Below, piece by piece: positions 8,401 through 15,341 of a stretch of DNA of 64,000 bases (position 1 is its first letter; every line of letters starts with the position of its first letter). The notes under the pieces are model-generated. The model saw only the letters and a list, made by a program, of their open reading frames with translations, made no database searches and was not told the origin of the DNA. This DNA is from Gammaproteobacteria bacterium. GTDB taxonomy: Bacteria; Pseudomonadota; Gammaproteobacteria; Eutrophobiales; Eutrophobiaceae. The DNA lies in the NCBI GenBank assembly GCA_012103475.1, contig WLWS01000004.1:434001-498000 (forward strand). Direction: 5' to 3'. Both the position numbers and the translations under genes were made by a program.

Positions 8401-9791
8401 TAAGGGAAGGTGAGCTAGCCACATTATTTGAATGCACCGCAAACGAGATACAAGCCGCCTTACTGGCACTGGAAAATGAAGGCTATGCCATGCGCGGTCA
8501 TTTCACCAGCCAGCATGAAGAAACAGAATGGTGTGAACGCGGCCTGCTGGCACGTATGCATCGCTACACCATGAAGTCACTACGCCAGGAAATTCAACCC
8601 GCAACAACAGCGGAGTTCATGCGTTTTCTATTCAACTGGCACGGCATGGGCGAAATACGCCCCGAAGGCAGCGAAGCCTTATTAAATGCCATTGATCGAT
8701 TGCAAGGTTTCCCAATCCCCGCCGCAGCCTGGGAACGGGATATCTTACCGACACGCATAAAAGGTTATTTATCCAACGCCCTCGATCAACTCTGCAGCAG
8801 CGGCCGCATCATCTGGACCCGACTGTATAAGCAGAATCAAAGTGAACACAATACAAACAAAGCCAACCTCTTACGTAATACCCCCATCTCATTAATAGAC
8901 AGACAAGATGTCGATTACTGGCACGCACTGCAGGACACAGCAAACACCAACAATGAGCATCTCTCATCCACTGCAAAGGCAATCCTTACAAGCTTGCAGG
9001 AAAAAGGCGCCTGTTTTTTTATCGACATCGTCAAGCATGCCAGTATATTACGCACCCATTGCGAAGAAGTCCTCGCCGAACTCGCCGCCAATGGCCTCGT
9101 TACATCAGACAGCTACGCTGGTTTACGCGCATTAATAACACCAACAAACAAACGCCCCGGCTTCGGCAGGCAACACAGAAGAAGACGCGGCACAGCATCA
9201 GCAAACAGCATCGATGATGCCGGCAGATGGTCCATCATCGCCAACGAAGATGAAGACAAGGAAGAAACAATACAAGCAGGCTGGATAAAGACCGATGAAG
9301 AATCACTGAAGCACATCGCCTACACCTTACTAAAACGCTACGGCGTCGTATTCAGAAAAGTACTAGAAAGAGAAAACGCCCTGCCACCCTGGCGTGAACT
9401 GCTTTATGTGTATAGAAGGATGGAAGCAAGAGGCGAATTACGCGGTGGAAGATTCGTAGAAGGTTTCAGCGGTGAACAATTCGCCTTACCAGAAGCCGTT
9501 GGTTTGCTCAGAAAACAACGCAATAATAAAAACACACTTCCAACAACAGTGATCTCAGCAACAGACCCACTCAATCTAATGGGCATTATCCTACCCGGCG
9601 AACGCATCCCCGCCCTGCACACGAATCGTATCTTGTTTAAAAACGGCCTGCCGGTTGCAAAACAATTGAATAGTGATATTCAATATCTGCAGCAAGTTAA
9701 TGACAATCAGCAATGGGAAATTAATAACTTGTTGACGAAAAAATATAATCCTACGGGGATTATTCAGACTAAGTTTAATTATTCTAATTAA
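5427..9791 (+). CDS. lhr: Lhr-type large DEAD/DEAH-box helicase
   Basis: The 1454-residue protein has the layout of long-form Lhr helicases. Walker A is APTGSGKT (residues 42-49), the DEIH box follows near residue 168 (VDEIHALAANKRGTHLSL), then GLSATQ (motif III) and the second RecA domain with VATASLELGIDIG and QRAGRAGHQ (motif VI). After this come the winged-helix and Lhr-core domains and a long C-terminal extension typical of the approximately 1500-residue form. Lhr enzymes translocate 3'-5' on single-stranded DNA and unwind RNA-DNA or DNA duplexes in repair. The ATG has no clear Shine-Dalgarno site. Confidence 0.95.
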   Translation: MITALFHPAVSSWFEQTFSKPTPAQAQAWPAIKDGTHTLIAAPTGSGKTLAAFLSAIDDLVKEGLQHGLNDETYVLYVSPLKALSNDIQKNLQEPLQGIADNLLEQQLPPVNIRAAVRTGDTPQSERTKMRKTPPHILVTTPESLFILLTSDSGREMLKTVRTVIVDEIHALAANKRGTHLSLSLERLQALSNQPITKIGLSATQEPIEEVARFLVGNREEHCNIIDSGHVRKRDLAIEIPGSPLEAVMSGEVWQELYQRLEELIEEHNTTLIFVNTRRLAERAARFLAERLGEEHVTAHHGSLAKEHRLNAEQRLKRGELKALVATASLELGIDIGDIDLVCQLGSPKSISGFLQRAGRAGHQVDATPKARLFPLTRDDLLECTAILDAVRRDELDQLKVPSGHLDVLSQQIIAEVACQDWQEDELYSQIRSAYPFRELQREQFSDVITMLAEGFSTRRGRKSRYVHYDAVNKQIKARKGAKLTAVTNGGAIPDQFDYEVIMEPEGHFIGTLNEDFAFESLPGDIFQLGNTSYRILRVEQGKVRVQDAQGQPPNIPFWFGEAPGRSDALSHAVSRLRETINDKLQHGMDAAQNWLVDDVNLNEAVASQLVTYLAATQAALGRIPTQKDIVFERFFDETGDQHLVIHSSYGSRVNRAWGLGMRKRFCKQFNFELQAAALEDSIVISLGATHSFPLEDATHFVHSNSIKEVVTQAMLPAPMFPTHWRWNATTALAVRRNNAGKKVPPIFQRSDAEDLMAVVFPDQIACQDNITGEREIPKHPLVDQTVDDCLNDLMDIETLTNILKKIEAKEINIHCCDLSGPSPLASEILTARPYAFLDDAPAEERRTQAVTARRFMDPTEASELGKLKPEAIKQVCIEAWPDIRNADELHDALMVLGIMTDAEVKGDNPTQQDSTTFMQTLLKDKRATQLTTGKQTLWVCAERLPLAQTIFSEAKLNPEIEAAGAAATKDWNKEHTLIELVRARLEGLGPIREGELATLFECTANEIQAALLALENEGYAMRGHFTSQHEETEWCERGLLARMHRYTMKSLRQEIQPATTAEFMRFLFNWHGMGEIRPEGSEALLNAIDRLQGFPIPAAAWERDILPTRIKGYLSNALDQLCSSGRIIWTRLYKQNQSEHNTNKANLLRNTPISLIDRQDVDYWHALQDTANTNNEHLSSTAKAILTSLQEKGACFFIDIVKHASILRTHCEEVLAELAANGLVTSDSYAGLRALITPTNKRPGFGRQHRRRRGTASANSIDDAGRWSIIANEDEDKEETIQAGWIKTDEESLKHIAYTLLKRYGVVFRKVLERENALPPWRELLYVYRRMEARGELRGGRFVEGFSGEQFALPEAVGLLRKQRNNKNTLPTTVISATDPLNLMGIILPGERIPALHTNRILFKNGLPVAKQLNSDIQYLQQVNDNQQWEINNLLTKKYNPTGIIQTKFNYSN

Positions 9792-10075
9792 ATCTTAATC
9801 TCTACGATGCTTCATATACTCAACACGCATTGTCAAAGCTATCTCTAAGTTCTTGCTATTAATGGTGAACGTAATCATATTTAGGAAATTGATGGTCAGA
9901 GCTTCTAAACTTGTAAGATGGCAATATGGCTTTTATACTTCTTAAATGTCACTGATGTTATGGAATCTCCATGTTTAGATTTCTCTTCTTTTTAAGACAT
10001 CATCAAATATCTCGATATTGCAAATTTGAATTAAATTGCGTTTAATCACAATCTAATAGGATGTATTGATTTTAT
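9792..10075. other. AT-rich intergenic gap before the defence-like trio
   Basis: No coding frame of note. The DNA is markedly more AT-rich than lhr and marks the left boundary of the 10.1-14.1 kb block. The promoter of the trio should be here; I cannot assign a specific -10/-35 pair. No direct repeat or tRNA fragment that would mark an attachment site is visible. Confidence 0.5.
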
Positions 10076-11281
10076 ATGGATGATAATTTAAAAATATTAG
10101 TAATAAGTGATTTGCATGCACACTCACTATCACCAAGAGATAAAGAATCTCCTTCCTTATTATCCAGTATGGCAGAAGAAGAACCTACGAAAAATCCATT
10201 TACAGGCTTTATTTCATTAGTTAATGAAAAAGAGATTAGCGCGGATATTTTGTTATGTGCTGGTGATATCTGCGACAAAGGAGATTACGCTGGAATGAAG
10301 TATGCCTGGCAAAAATTTCATGAATTGGGAAAAGCAGCAAATACTAATCATGTGTATGCTACCGCCGGCAATCATGATATGGATTCACGATACAAAAATA
10401 GTAACTATAATGCGCAAGGTATGCTCCAGTCTCTGGTGACAAAATTTCCGCTAGATGATGAGGCTATGTTCAATCATTATTGGGCGAGGAAATATGTAAT
10501 AACCGAAGCAGAAAATTGGCGATTGGTATTGTTAAATAGTGCTGCTTATCACGGAGGAGGCAAAGATCAGGGAGCTGAATTTGAACATGGGAGAATATCT
10601 CCACAAACAGTAAAAGATTTGCTTGAGAAGTTGAGAAAGTCAGACGAAAAGAAAATAAACATATTACTAACACATCACCATCTAATGAGAAACACTGAAA
10701 TTCATGAAAATAATTATAGTGAAATGCAAGGTGCAGATGAATTACTAAGAAACTTGTCTAGCGGCGAGTATGGCGAATGGCTTGTGATTCACGGACATAT
10801 GCATGTACCAAACCTTAATTACTCAGCTGGAGGTTCTGTAGCGCCGCTCATTTTCACCGCAGGAAGTTTTAGTGTTACTTTAGATAAGGAGTCTGCAACA
10901 AAAACGAATAACCAAGCATATTTAGTTGATTTAGAAATGCGTAATAATTTAGGAAATATTTCCAATATTGCGGGCAATATTCATTGTTGGGATTGGACGT
11001 ACGGAATGGGGTGGAGCGAATCACTCGCTGGAAGTGTCTTTCCAAACCCAACAGGCTTTGGTTTTAGAGGTACAATTAATTCTTTAGTCGACAAAATCAA
11101 TAAACTACTTAATGGCGATGATCAAACTTATTATAAATGGGATGAACTGTTAACGGAAATACCTGAATTAAACTATGTGTTACATACAGACTTAAAGTTG
11201 ATAGTAAGTAAACTAGCAAAAAATAATGTTGAGATCACTGAAGATAAGTTTGGAAGAATTATTGAAATTGGGAAAAAATAA
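10076..11281 (+). CDS. Calcineurin-like metallophosphoesterase
   Basis: The 401-residue protein shows the five metallophosphoesterase blocks: ISDLHAH (residues 11-17), GDICDKGD, GNHDMD, LLTHHHL and VIHGHMH. These bind two metal ions and support phosphodiester or phosphomonoester cleavage. The C-terminal 150 residues have no domain I recognise. It is the first gene of a three-gene operon; two bases separate it from the ATPase gene. No signal peptide, so cytoplasmic. The AT-rich composition differs from lhr and suggests horizontal transfer. In a conflict system it could act as a nuclease or cyclic-nucleotide phosphodiesterase; that is inference. Confidence 0.85.
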   Translation: MDDNLKILVISDLHAHSLSPRDKESPSLLSSMAEEEPTKNPFTGFISLVNEKEISADILLCAGDICDKGDYAGMKYAWQKFHELGKAANTNHVYATAGNHDMDSRYKNSNYNAQGMLQSLVTKFPLDDEAMFNHYWARKYVITEAENWRLVLLNSAAYHGGGKDQGAEFEHGRISPQTVKDLLEKLRKSDEKKINILLTHHHLMRNTEIHENNYSEMQGADELLRNLSSGEYGEWLVIHGHMHVPNLNYSAGGSVAPLIFTAGSFSVTLDKESATKTNNQAYLVDLEMRNNLGNISNIAGNIHCWDWTYGMGWSESLAGSVFPNPTGFGFRGTINSLVDKINKLLNGDDQTYYKWDELLTEIPELNYVLHTDLKLIVSKLAKNNVEITEDKFGRIIEIGKK

Positions 11282-11283
11282 TA

Positions 11284-13155
11284 ATGACAGATAGATTTTC
11301 AGTACCAAGTATATTAGAAGCATTTAATGCTAGAAATTTGTCGCCTATTGAAGTGGCGGAAACATTTATTTGTTCTGAGCACTTTGAAGAATTAGTGTCT
11401 AGAAATAATAGTTTAATAGTCGGACCTAGAGGTAGTGGGAAAACAACATTGTTGAAAATGTTGCAACCAACAGCATTGTGCTCTTGGAAGCAAAAAATAT
11501 CTGAATCATATAGACAGAAAATTGATTACCCATCAGTATTCATTCTTGCAGACAGTAGTTGGGGTTCTCAATTAAGCTCTATAGGAAAAAGACGAATCCC
11601 GAAGATTTGGGCCGATAAATTAGGATATGCAGCGTTCACGTCTCACGTGCTACGCTCCCTTCTGTATTCTATGCATGAGTGTAGTAATGGTATTTCAGTG
11701 GTGAAAGAAAAAATGCCTCACATATACTCTAAAATAGATAGGGATCTTGAGAGAAACATTGTTAAAAATCTCTCTGAGTCATGGTTGTTGAATACTACTT
11801 TATATACTTTTTCTAGTTTACAGTTGTCTATTGAAGCGCGATTGAATGAAATTGGTATCTTAATAAACAGATGGGAAAGGTACACTGAAGATCAGATAAA
11901 AGACGATTTAAATACTAAGCTTTATTTGGATTTAGATTTTTTGTCAGCAATTACTTTCGGAGTACATTGTTTTAATTCCTTTACCAATCGTTCCGAGATG
12001 CGCTGGGCATTTTTGTTTGATGAATTGGAAATTGCTCCAGAAATCATTAGAAAAAAGTTATTTAATGCTTTACGTAATTCAGATGACAAGTTGATATTTA
12101 AGCTATCCATTACCCCATACACTGCTGATATGAACTTATTAGATAAGGTTTTTGGTCCTAATGATAAAAATGATTACTCTATAATACGACTTTGGTTGTC
12201 AACAAAAAGCGGAAATTACGATTTTTCAAAAGAGTTAATAAAGTCTTTTTTGCAAAGAAATCAATTGCCTTTTGATGACTTAGCAAAAGTGTTTGGTGTT
12301 TCAGTTTTTGATGAAGGCAGGAATAAGCCCGATGTATACAAGCCAGGTAAAGATAAGCCAGTATACAATAGATTCAAGTCACTTTTTGATAAAGATCCAA
12401 GTTTTCGGAGGTATCTAAGTAGTAATAATATTAATATCGAGAAAATGCATACATTAACAGATCAAGAGAGAGCCTCCAGTCTTCGAAAAATTTCATCTAT
12501 TGTCGCAGTTAGAAATAACTATTTAAAAGTCCAAAAATCTGAAAATGCAAGAATAGAAACTGCTAGGGCGGGAAGAAAAACTTCTTCTCTCTATTCTGGT
12601 CTGGGAAGCATTTTATCTATCACAGAGGGTAATCCAAGATGGATAATTGGTTTTATGACTCCTCTTGTAAGGGAATTAAAATCTAGGGATAAAAATAAAA
12701 AATTGTCTGTTAATTTTGTTAGACAGGCAAAAGAAATTACTACTTTAGCATCAAGGTTTAGGGCCTTATTGAAAACCGTTCCATATGAAAAAGAAAAAGG
12801 GGTATCTGATCCGAAGGGGCTTCTTGGTTTATTAGATAAAATAGGTGAATACTATTTTCATCAAGTTGTTGTAAATGAATTCCAAGGAGAACCACATATG
12901 TCTTTTAAGCTTGATTCTTACTCGCCAATTGAGCTACAAGAATCTATAGGAAGAGCCTTGAATGTAGGGGCACTGGTATTCGCACCAGAAGATAGCGATG
13001 AATTTATTATAACGTCCTTGAAAGGCAAAAGATTGAGATTGTCATATTTGTTAGCGCCATATTATAAATTGCCATTGTTAATGGGAAGAACGGCATCATT
13101 AAATCAAATATTGAGCTCCCAGCTACCACTTTTTGAACAGAATAAAAATGACTGA
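11284..13155 (+). CDS. ORC/CDC6-like P-loop ATPase
   Basis: The 623-residue protein has a Walker A motif VGPRGSGKTTLL near residues 44-55 and a Walker B-like AFLFDELE near residue 245, followed by a sensor-like strand (KLIFKLSITPY). The opening SVPSILEAFNARNLSPIEVAETF, and placement of the P-loop right behind it, resemble the ORC-CDC6 family AAA ATPases annotated in bacterial defence loci. The C-terminal part (about 480-620) may be winged-helix. It sits two bases after the phosphoesterase gene and overlaps the next gene by eight bases, so the three are probably translationally coupled. The target is unknown. Confidence 0.78.
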   Translation: MTDRFSVPSILEAFNARNLSPIEVAETFICSEHFEELVSRNNSLIVGPRGSGKTTLLKMLQPTALCSWKQKISESYRQKIDYPSVFILADSSWGSQLSSIGKRRIPKIWADKLGYAAFTSHVLRSLLYSMHECSNGISVVKEKMPHIYSKIDRDLERNIVKNLSESWLLNTTLYTFSSLQLSIEARLNEIGILINRWERYTEDQIKDDLNTKLYLDLDFLSAITFGVHCFNSFTNRSEMRWAFLFDELEIAPEIIRKKLFNALRNSDDKLIFKLSITPYTADMNLLDKVFGPNDKNDYSIIRLWLSTKSGNYDFSKELIKSFLQRNQLPFDDLAKVFGVSVFDEGRNKPDVYKPGKDKPVYNRFKSLFDKDPSFRRYLSSNNINIEKMHTLTDQERASSLRKISSIVAVRNNYLKVQKSENARIETARAGRKTSSLYSGLGSILSITEGNPRWIIGFMTPLVRELKSRDKNKKLSVNFVRQAKEITTLASRFRALLKTVPYEKEKGVSDPKGLLGLLDKIGEYYFHQVVVNEFQGEPHMSFKLDSYSPIELQESIGRALNVGALVFAPEDSDEFIITSLKGKRLRLSYLLAPYYKLPLLMGRTASLNQILSSQLPLFEQNKND

Positions 13156-14098
13156 TTTAATTGTAACTAACAATTCGATATTAGATACAAAATCGAATAT
13201 TGACATATTTATATGTTCACTTGGGTATGAAAAAAGATCTATAAGCGTAGCTCAGAAAATTTATGAAAGATCGACAAAGAAATTAGCAATAAAGTTTAAC
13301 GATAGACAAGTACATAGCTTTGAATCAAATAAAAAGTGGTTCCAAGAAAATAATTTTCTAATTGTCGACTCATCATCTTTATATGACTATATCGACTATT
13401 TGGATTTGCTGAAAAATGTCACTGATGAGTTTTCTAAAAAAACCGTTAATATCATGATTGATATTTCTTCAATGTCGAGACCCATGATTGCGAATGTCTG
13501 TTTCGCAATTAGAAATGTTAATTTAGATTGCAATATTGATTTCGTTTATACAAGCGCAAAATTTATTAAGCCTGAGTCAGAACTATTTCCAGTCACTTCT
13601 TCTGCACCTGTGATACCTCAGTTATCAGGCTGGAGTATTGAACCTGATGAACCAGTTACTGCAATAATTGGTCTTGGTTATGAATATGATTATGCAATTG
13701 GCGCTATAGAACAACTTGAACCAAATGATATATGGTGTTTTTTTCCTAATGGTATTGATAAAAAATTCGATTCAAGCGTCAGGACTGTGAACAAACAATT
13801 ACTTGATGTTCTTCCTAGTAGTCGAATAATTGACTATTCGCTTACTGAACCGATGGATCTATATATTAAACTTAACTCTCTTACTTCAGGACTTATCGAT
13901 ACATCTAGAATTATATATATTCCTTTCGGCCCTAAAATATTTTCACTAATATGTACCATAGCATCAATACAAAGAGAGCCTGCCGTAGCTGTCTGGAGAA
14001 TTAGTGGAGAACAATGTGGTGAACCTTATGACCATTCATCTATTGATAGTATTGTCTGTTTAAATATTCGGGTAAATAGTAAGAACGGTATCAACTAA
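13148..14098 (+). CDS. Unknown protein with two LGYE segments, Rossmann-like, possibly CARF-like
   Basis: The 316-residue product is taken from the ATG at 13148, inside the end of the ATPase gene (eight-base overlap); a start 15 bases earlier is possible. No known domain is certain. It seems to contain two similar alpha/beta units, each opening with a strand, LGYE and a helix: FICSLGYEKRSISVAQKI (first half) and AIIGLGYEYDYAIGAIEQL (second half). The first unit also has VNIMIDISSMSRPMIANV, which resembles in position and shape the D-h-TGGTK-x-M ligand loop of CARF domains. A ligand-sensing role is inference only. The gene is very AT-rich. Confidence 0.7.
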   Translation: MTDLIVTNNSILDTKSNIDIFICSLGYEKRSISVAQKIYERSTKKLAIKFNDRQVHSFESNKKWFQENNFLIVDSSSLYDYIDYLDLLKNVTDEFSKKTVNIMIDISSMSRPMIANVCFAIRNVNLDCNIDFVYTSAKFIKPESELFPVTSSAPVIPQLSGWSIEPDEPVTAIIGLGYEYDYAIGAIEQLEPNDIWCFFPNGIDKKFDSSVRTVNKQLLDVLPSSRIIDYSLTEPMDLYIKLNSLTSGLIDTSRIIYIPFGPKIFSLICTIASIQREPAVAVWRISGEQCGEPYDHSSIDSIVCLNIRVNSKNGIN

Positions 14099-14185
14099 CA
14101 TAAAAAAATAGTAACACGTACACAAACTCGATGATTAGTTCTCACATTGCACATTCATTGTTAGAGTACTTTAAGTTTGCCTCCT

Positions 14186-14320
14186 TCAATTCCAAAAGTA
14201 ATCCGAAGCCAGGATGGGTAGCAGAATCCAAAGGCATCCTTTTACCGTAAAGAATATGATTCCTGCATAACCCGCTCGGTAGAAAAGTGGTGTAATTTGT
14301 TCGACGTCGTTCGTTTTCAT
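14186..14320 (-). CDS. Small membrane protein of 44 residues
   Basis: The frame from ATG 14320 to TGA 14186 encodes a 44-residue protein with one hydrophobic segment (AGIIFFTVKGCLWILLPILA) and charged N-terminus MKTNDVEQ. GGGAGAAG lies at ideal distance upstream. The frame, the ribosome-binding site and membrane-like composition support a real gene. A different 63-residue frame overlapping here has no such support. It lies 70 bases upstream of no same-strand gene and is downstream of mddA's 3' end, so could be the last gene of that transcript. Function unknown. Confidence 0.55.
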   Translation of the reverse strand: MKTNDVEQITPLFYRAGYAGIIFFTVKGCLWILLPILASDYFWN

Positions 14321-14390
14321 GTTCTTCTCCCACAAATCGCTTAGATAGATAGTATGGTATTGGCCCCAGCGCTTGGCTGGGGCCAGTTCC

Positions 14391-15149
14391 TTATGCTGGT
14401 TGACTGACTGGTGTACGGCTCAATCGCTTTGTGAAAGAAGGAATCAAGGCTGGAACCTTCCTCTTGTATTGAGAATACTCAGGGTGGGCTTTCTCAAGGT
14501 CACTTTCTTCAAGCTTGATACCAATAAAGATATAAGCAGATGTCCCTGCCGCGAATACCAGATGTGTGATAGTCATTGTAGGTGTGAACCAGAATATGCC
14601 TAACCAGCCTACATAGATCGGATGACGTACCAGGCGGTAGAGAGCTGGTGTTACAAAGCTCAGCTCGGGCAATGGTTTGTCGCGTAGTGCAAACCATACT
14701 TGACGCAGACCAAACAGATCGAAGTGGTTGATTAGAAATGTCGCGTATAACAAAAGGCCCCAGCTGGCTATATACAATGTAGTCAACAATGTCTGTAGCG
14801 AACTGCTCTCTGCCTGCCAGATAACACCACCCAGGGGCGCCCAATAGAACATCAATAGCGCCATACAGATAGTAGATAGAAGCACATAGGTGCTGCGCTC
14901 TGCTGCCTCTGGTATGAAGCGTGTTAGCCAGCGTTTAAATGCCGGTCTTGCCATGCCGCTGTGTTGTACCGCAAACAGGGTGAGCAAGGCCAGGTCTATA
15001 AGTATTGCTTTGCCGAGTGGCATCGTCTTCGCTGAGTCGATAGATATCGGTACCCCGATATTGCCCACGAAACCGATCGCGTAGAGGAAGGTGATGAAAA
15101 AGAAAGCGTAGCTGAGTACGCCGTATGTAAAAATTAGTCCGCGTTTCAT
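14391..15149 (-). CDS. mddA: Methanethiol S-methyltransferase
   Basis: The 252-residue integral membrane protein resembles MddA, the NnrU/isoprenylcysteine-methyltransferase-type enzyme that methylates methanethiol to dimethyl sulfide using S-adenosylmethionine. Recognised features are FLYAIGFVGN near the N-terminus, LFAVQHSGMARPAFKRW, ERSTYVLLS, FLINHFDLFGLRQVW and the C-terminal methyltransferase signature YRLVRHPIYVGWL plus EESDLEKAHPEY. Five or six membrane helices are visible. Upstream on the same strand is a large winged-helix/TPR regulator, and a hairpin lies between them. Confidence 0.88.
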   Translation of the reverse strand: MKRGLIFTYGVLSYAFFFITFLYAIGFVGNIGVPISIDSAKTMPLGKAILIDLALLTLFAVQHSGMARPAFKRWLTRFIPEAAERSTYVLLSTICMALLMFYWAPLGGVIWQAESSSLQTLLTTLYIASWGLLLYATFLINHFDLFGLRQVWFALRDKPLPELSFVTPALYRLVRHPIYVGWLGIFWFTPTMTITHLVFAAGTSAYIFIGIKLEESDLEKAHPEYSQYKRKVPALIPSFTKRLSRTPVSQPA

Positions 15150-15207
15150 GTGAATCTCCAGTGTTGTGATTTACGTGTTTTGGCCTTTCGGCGTGGACGC
15201 AATATTC

Positions 15208-15234
15208 GGTTAAGGACAGGGCGAAGTCCTAACC
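15208..15234 (-). other. Hairpin between the regulator and mddA
   Basis: GGTTAAGGAC and GTCCTAACC pair over nine bases with one bulged A around an eight-base loop. No T-tract follows, so it could be an attenuator, a processing site or a weak terminator upstream of mddA. Confidence 0.4.
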
Positions 15235-15341
15235 AGGCAGCAACATTTCCATGACTTTTCCATGACATGAGAAGTCAGAACAACGTAAACAGGGCGTTTC
15301 AGAGGGGGTGGCGCAGAAGTGGCTTAAATAATGGGTAAAAT

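Noticed and set aside
10076..11281. Phosphoesterase as the ligase-associated repair nuclease PdeM beside a helicase
   Set aside because: It is nearly twice PdeM length, no ATP-dependent ligase is nearby, and lhr here is the long form; the tight operon partner is the ATPase.
14142..14333. 63-residue minus-strand frame overlapping the 44-residue gene
   Set aside because: No ribosome-binding site of quality, no hydrophobic or domain pattern; the other frame has both.
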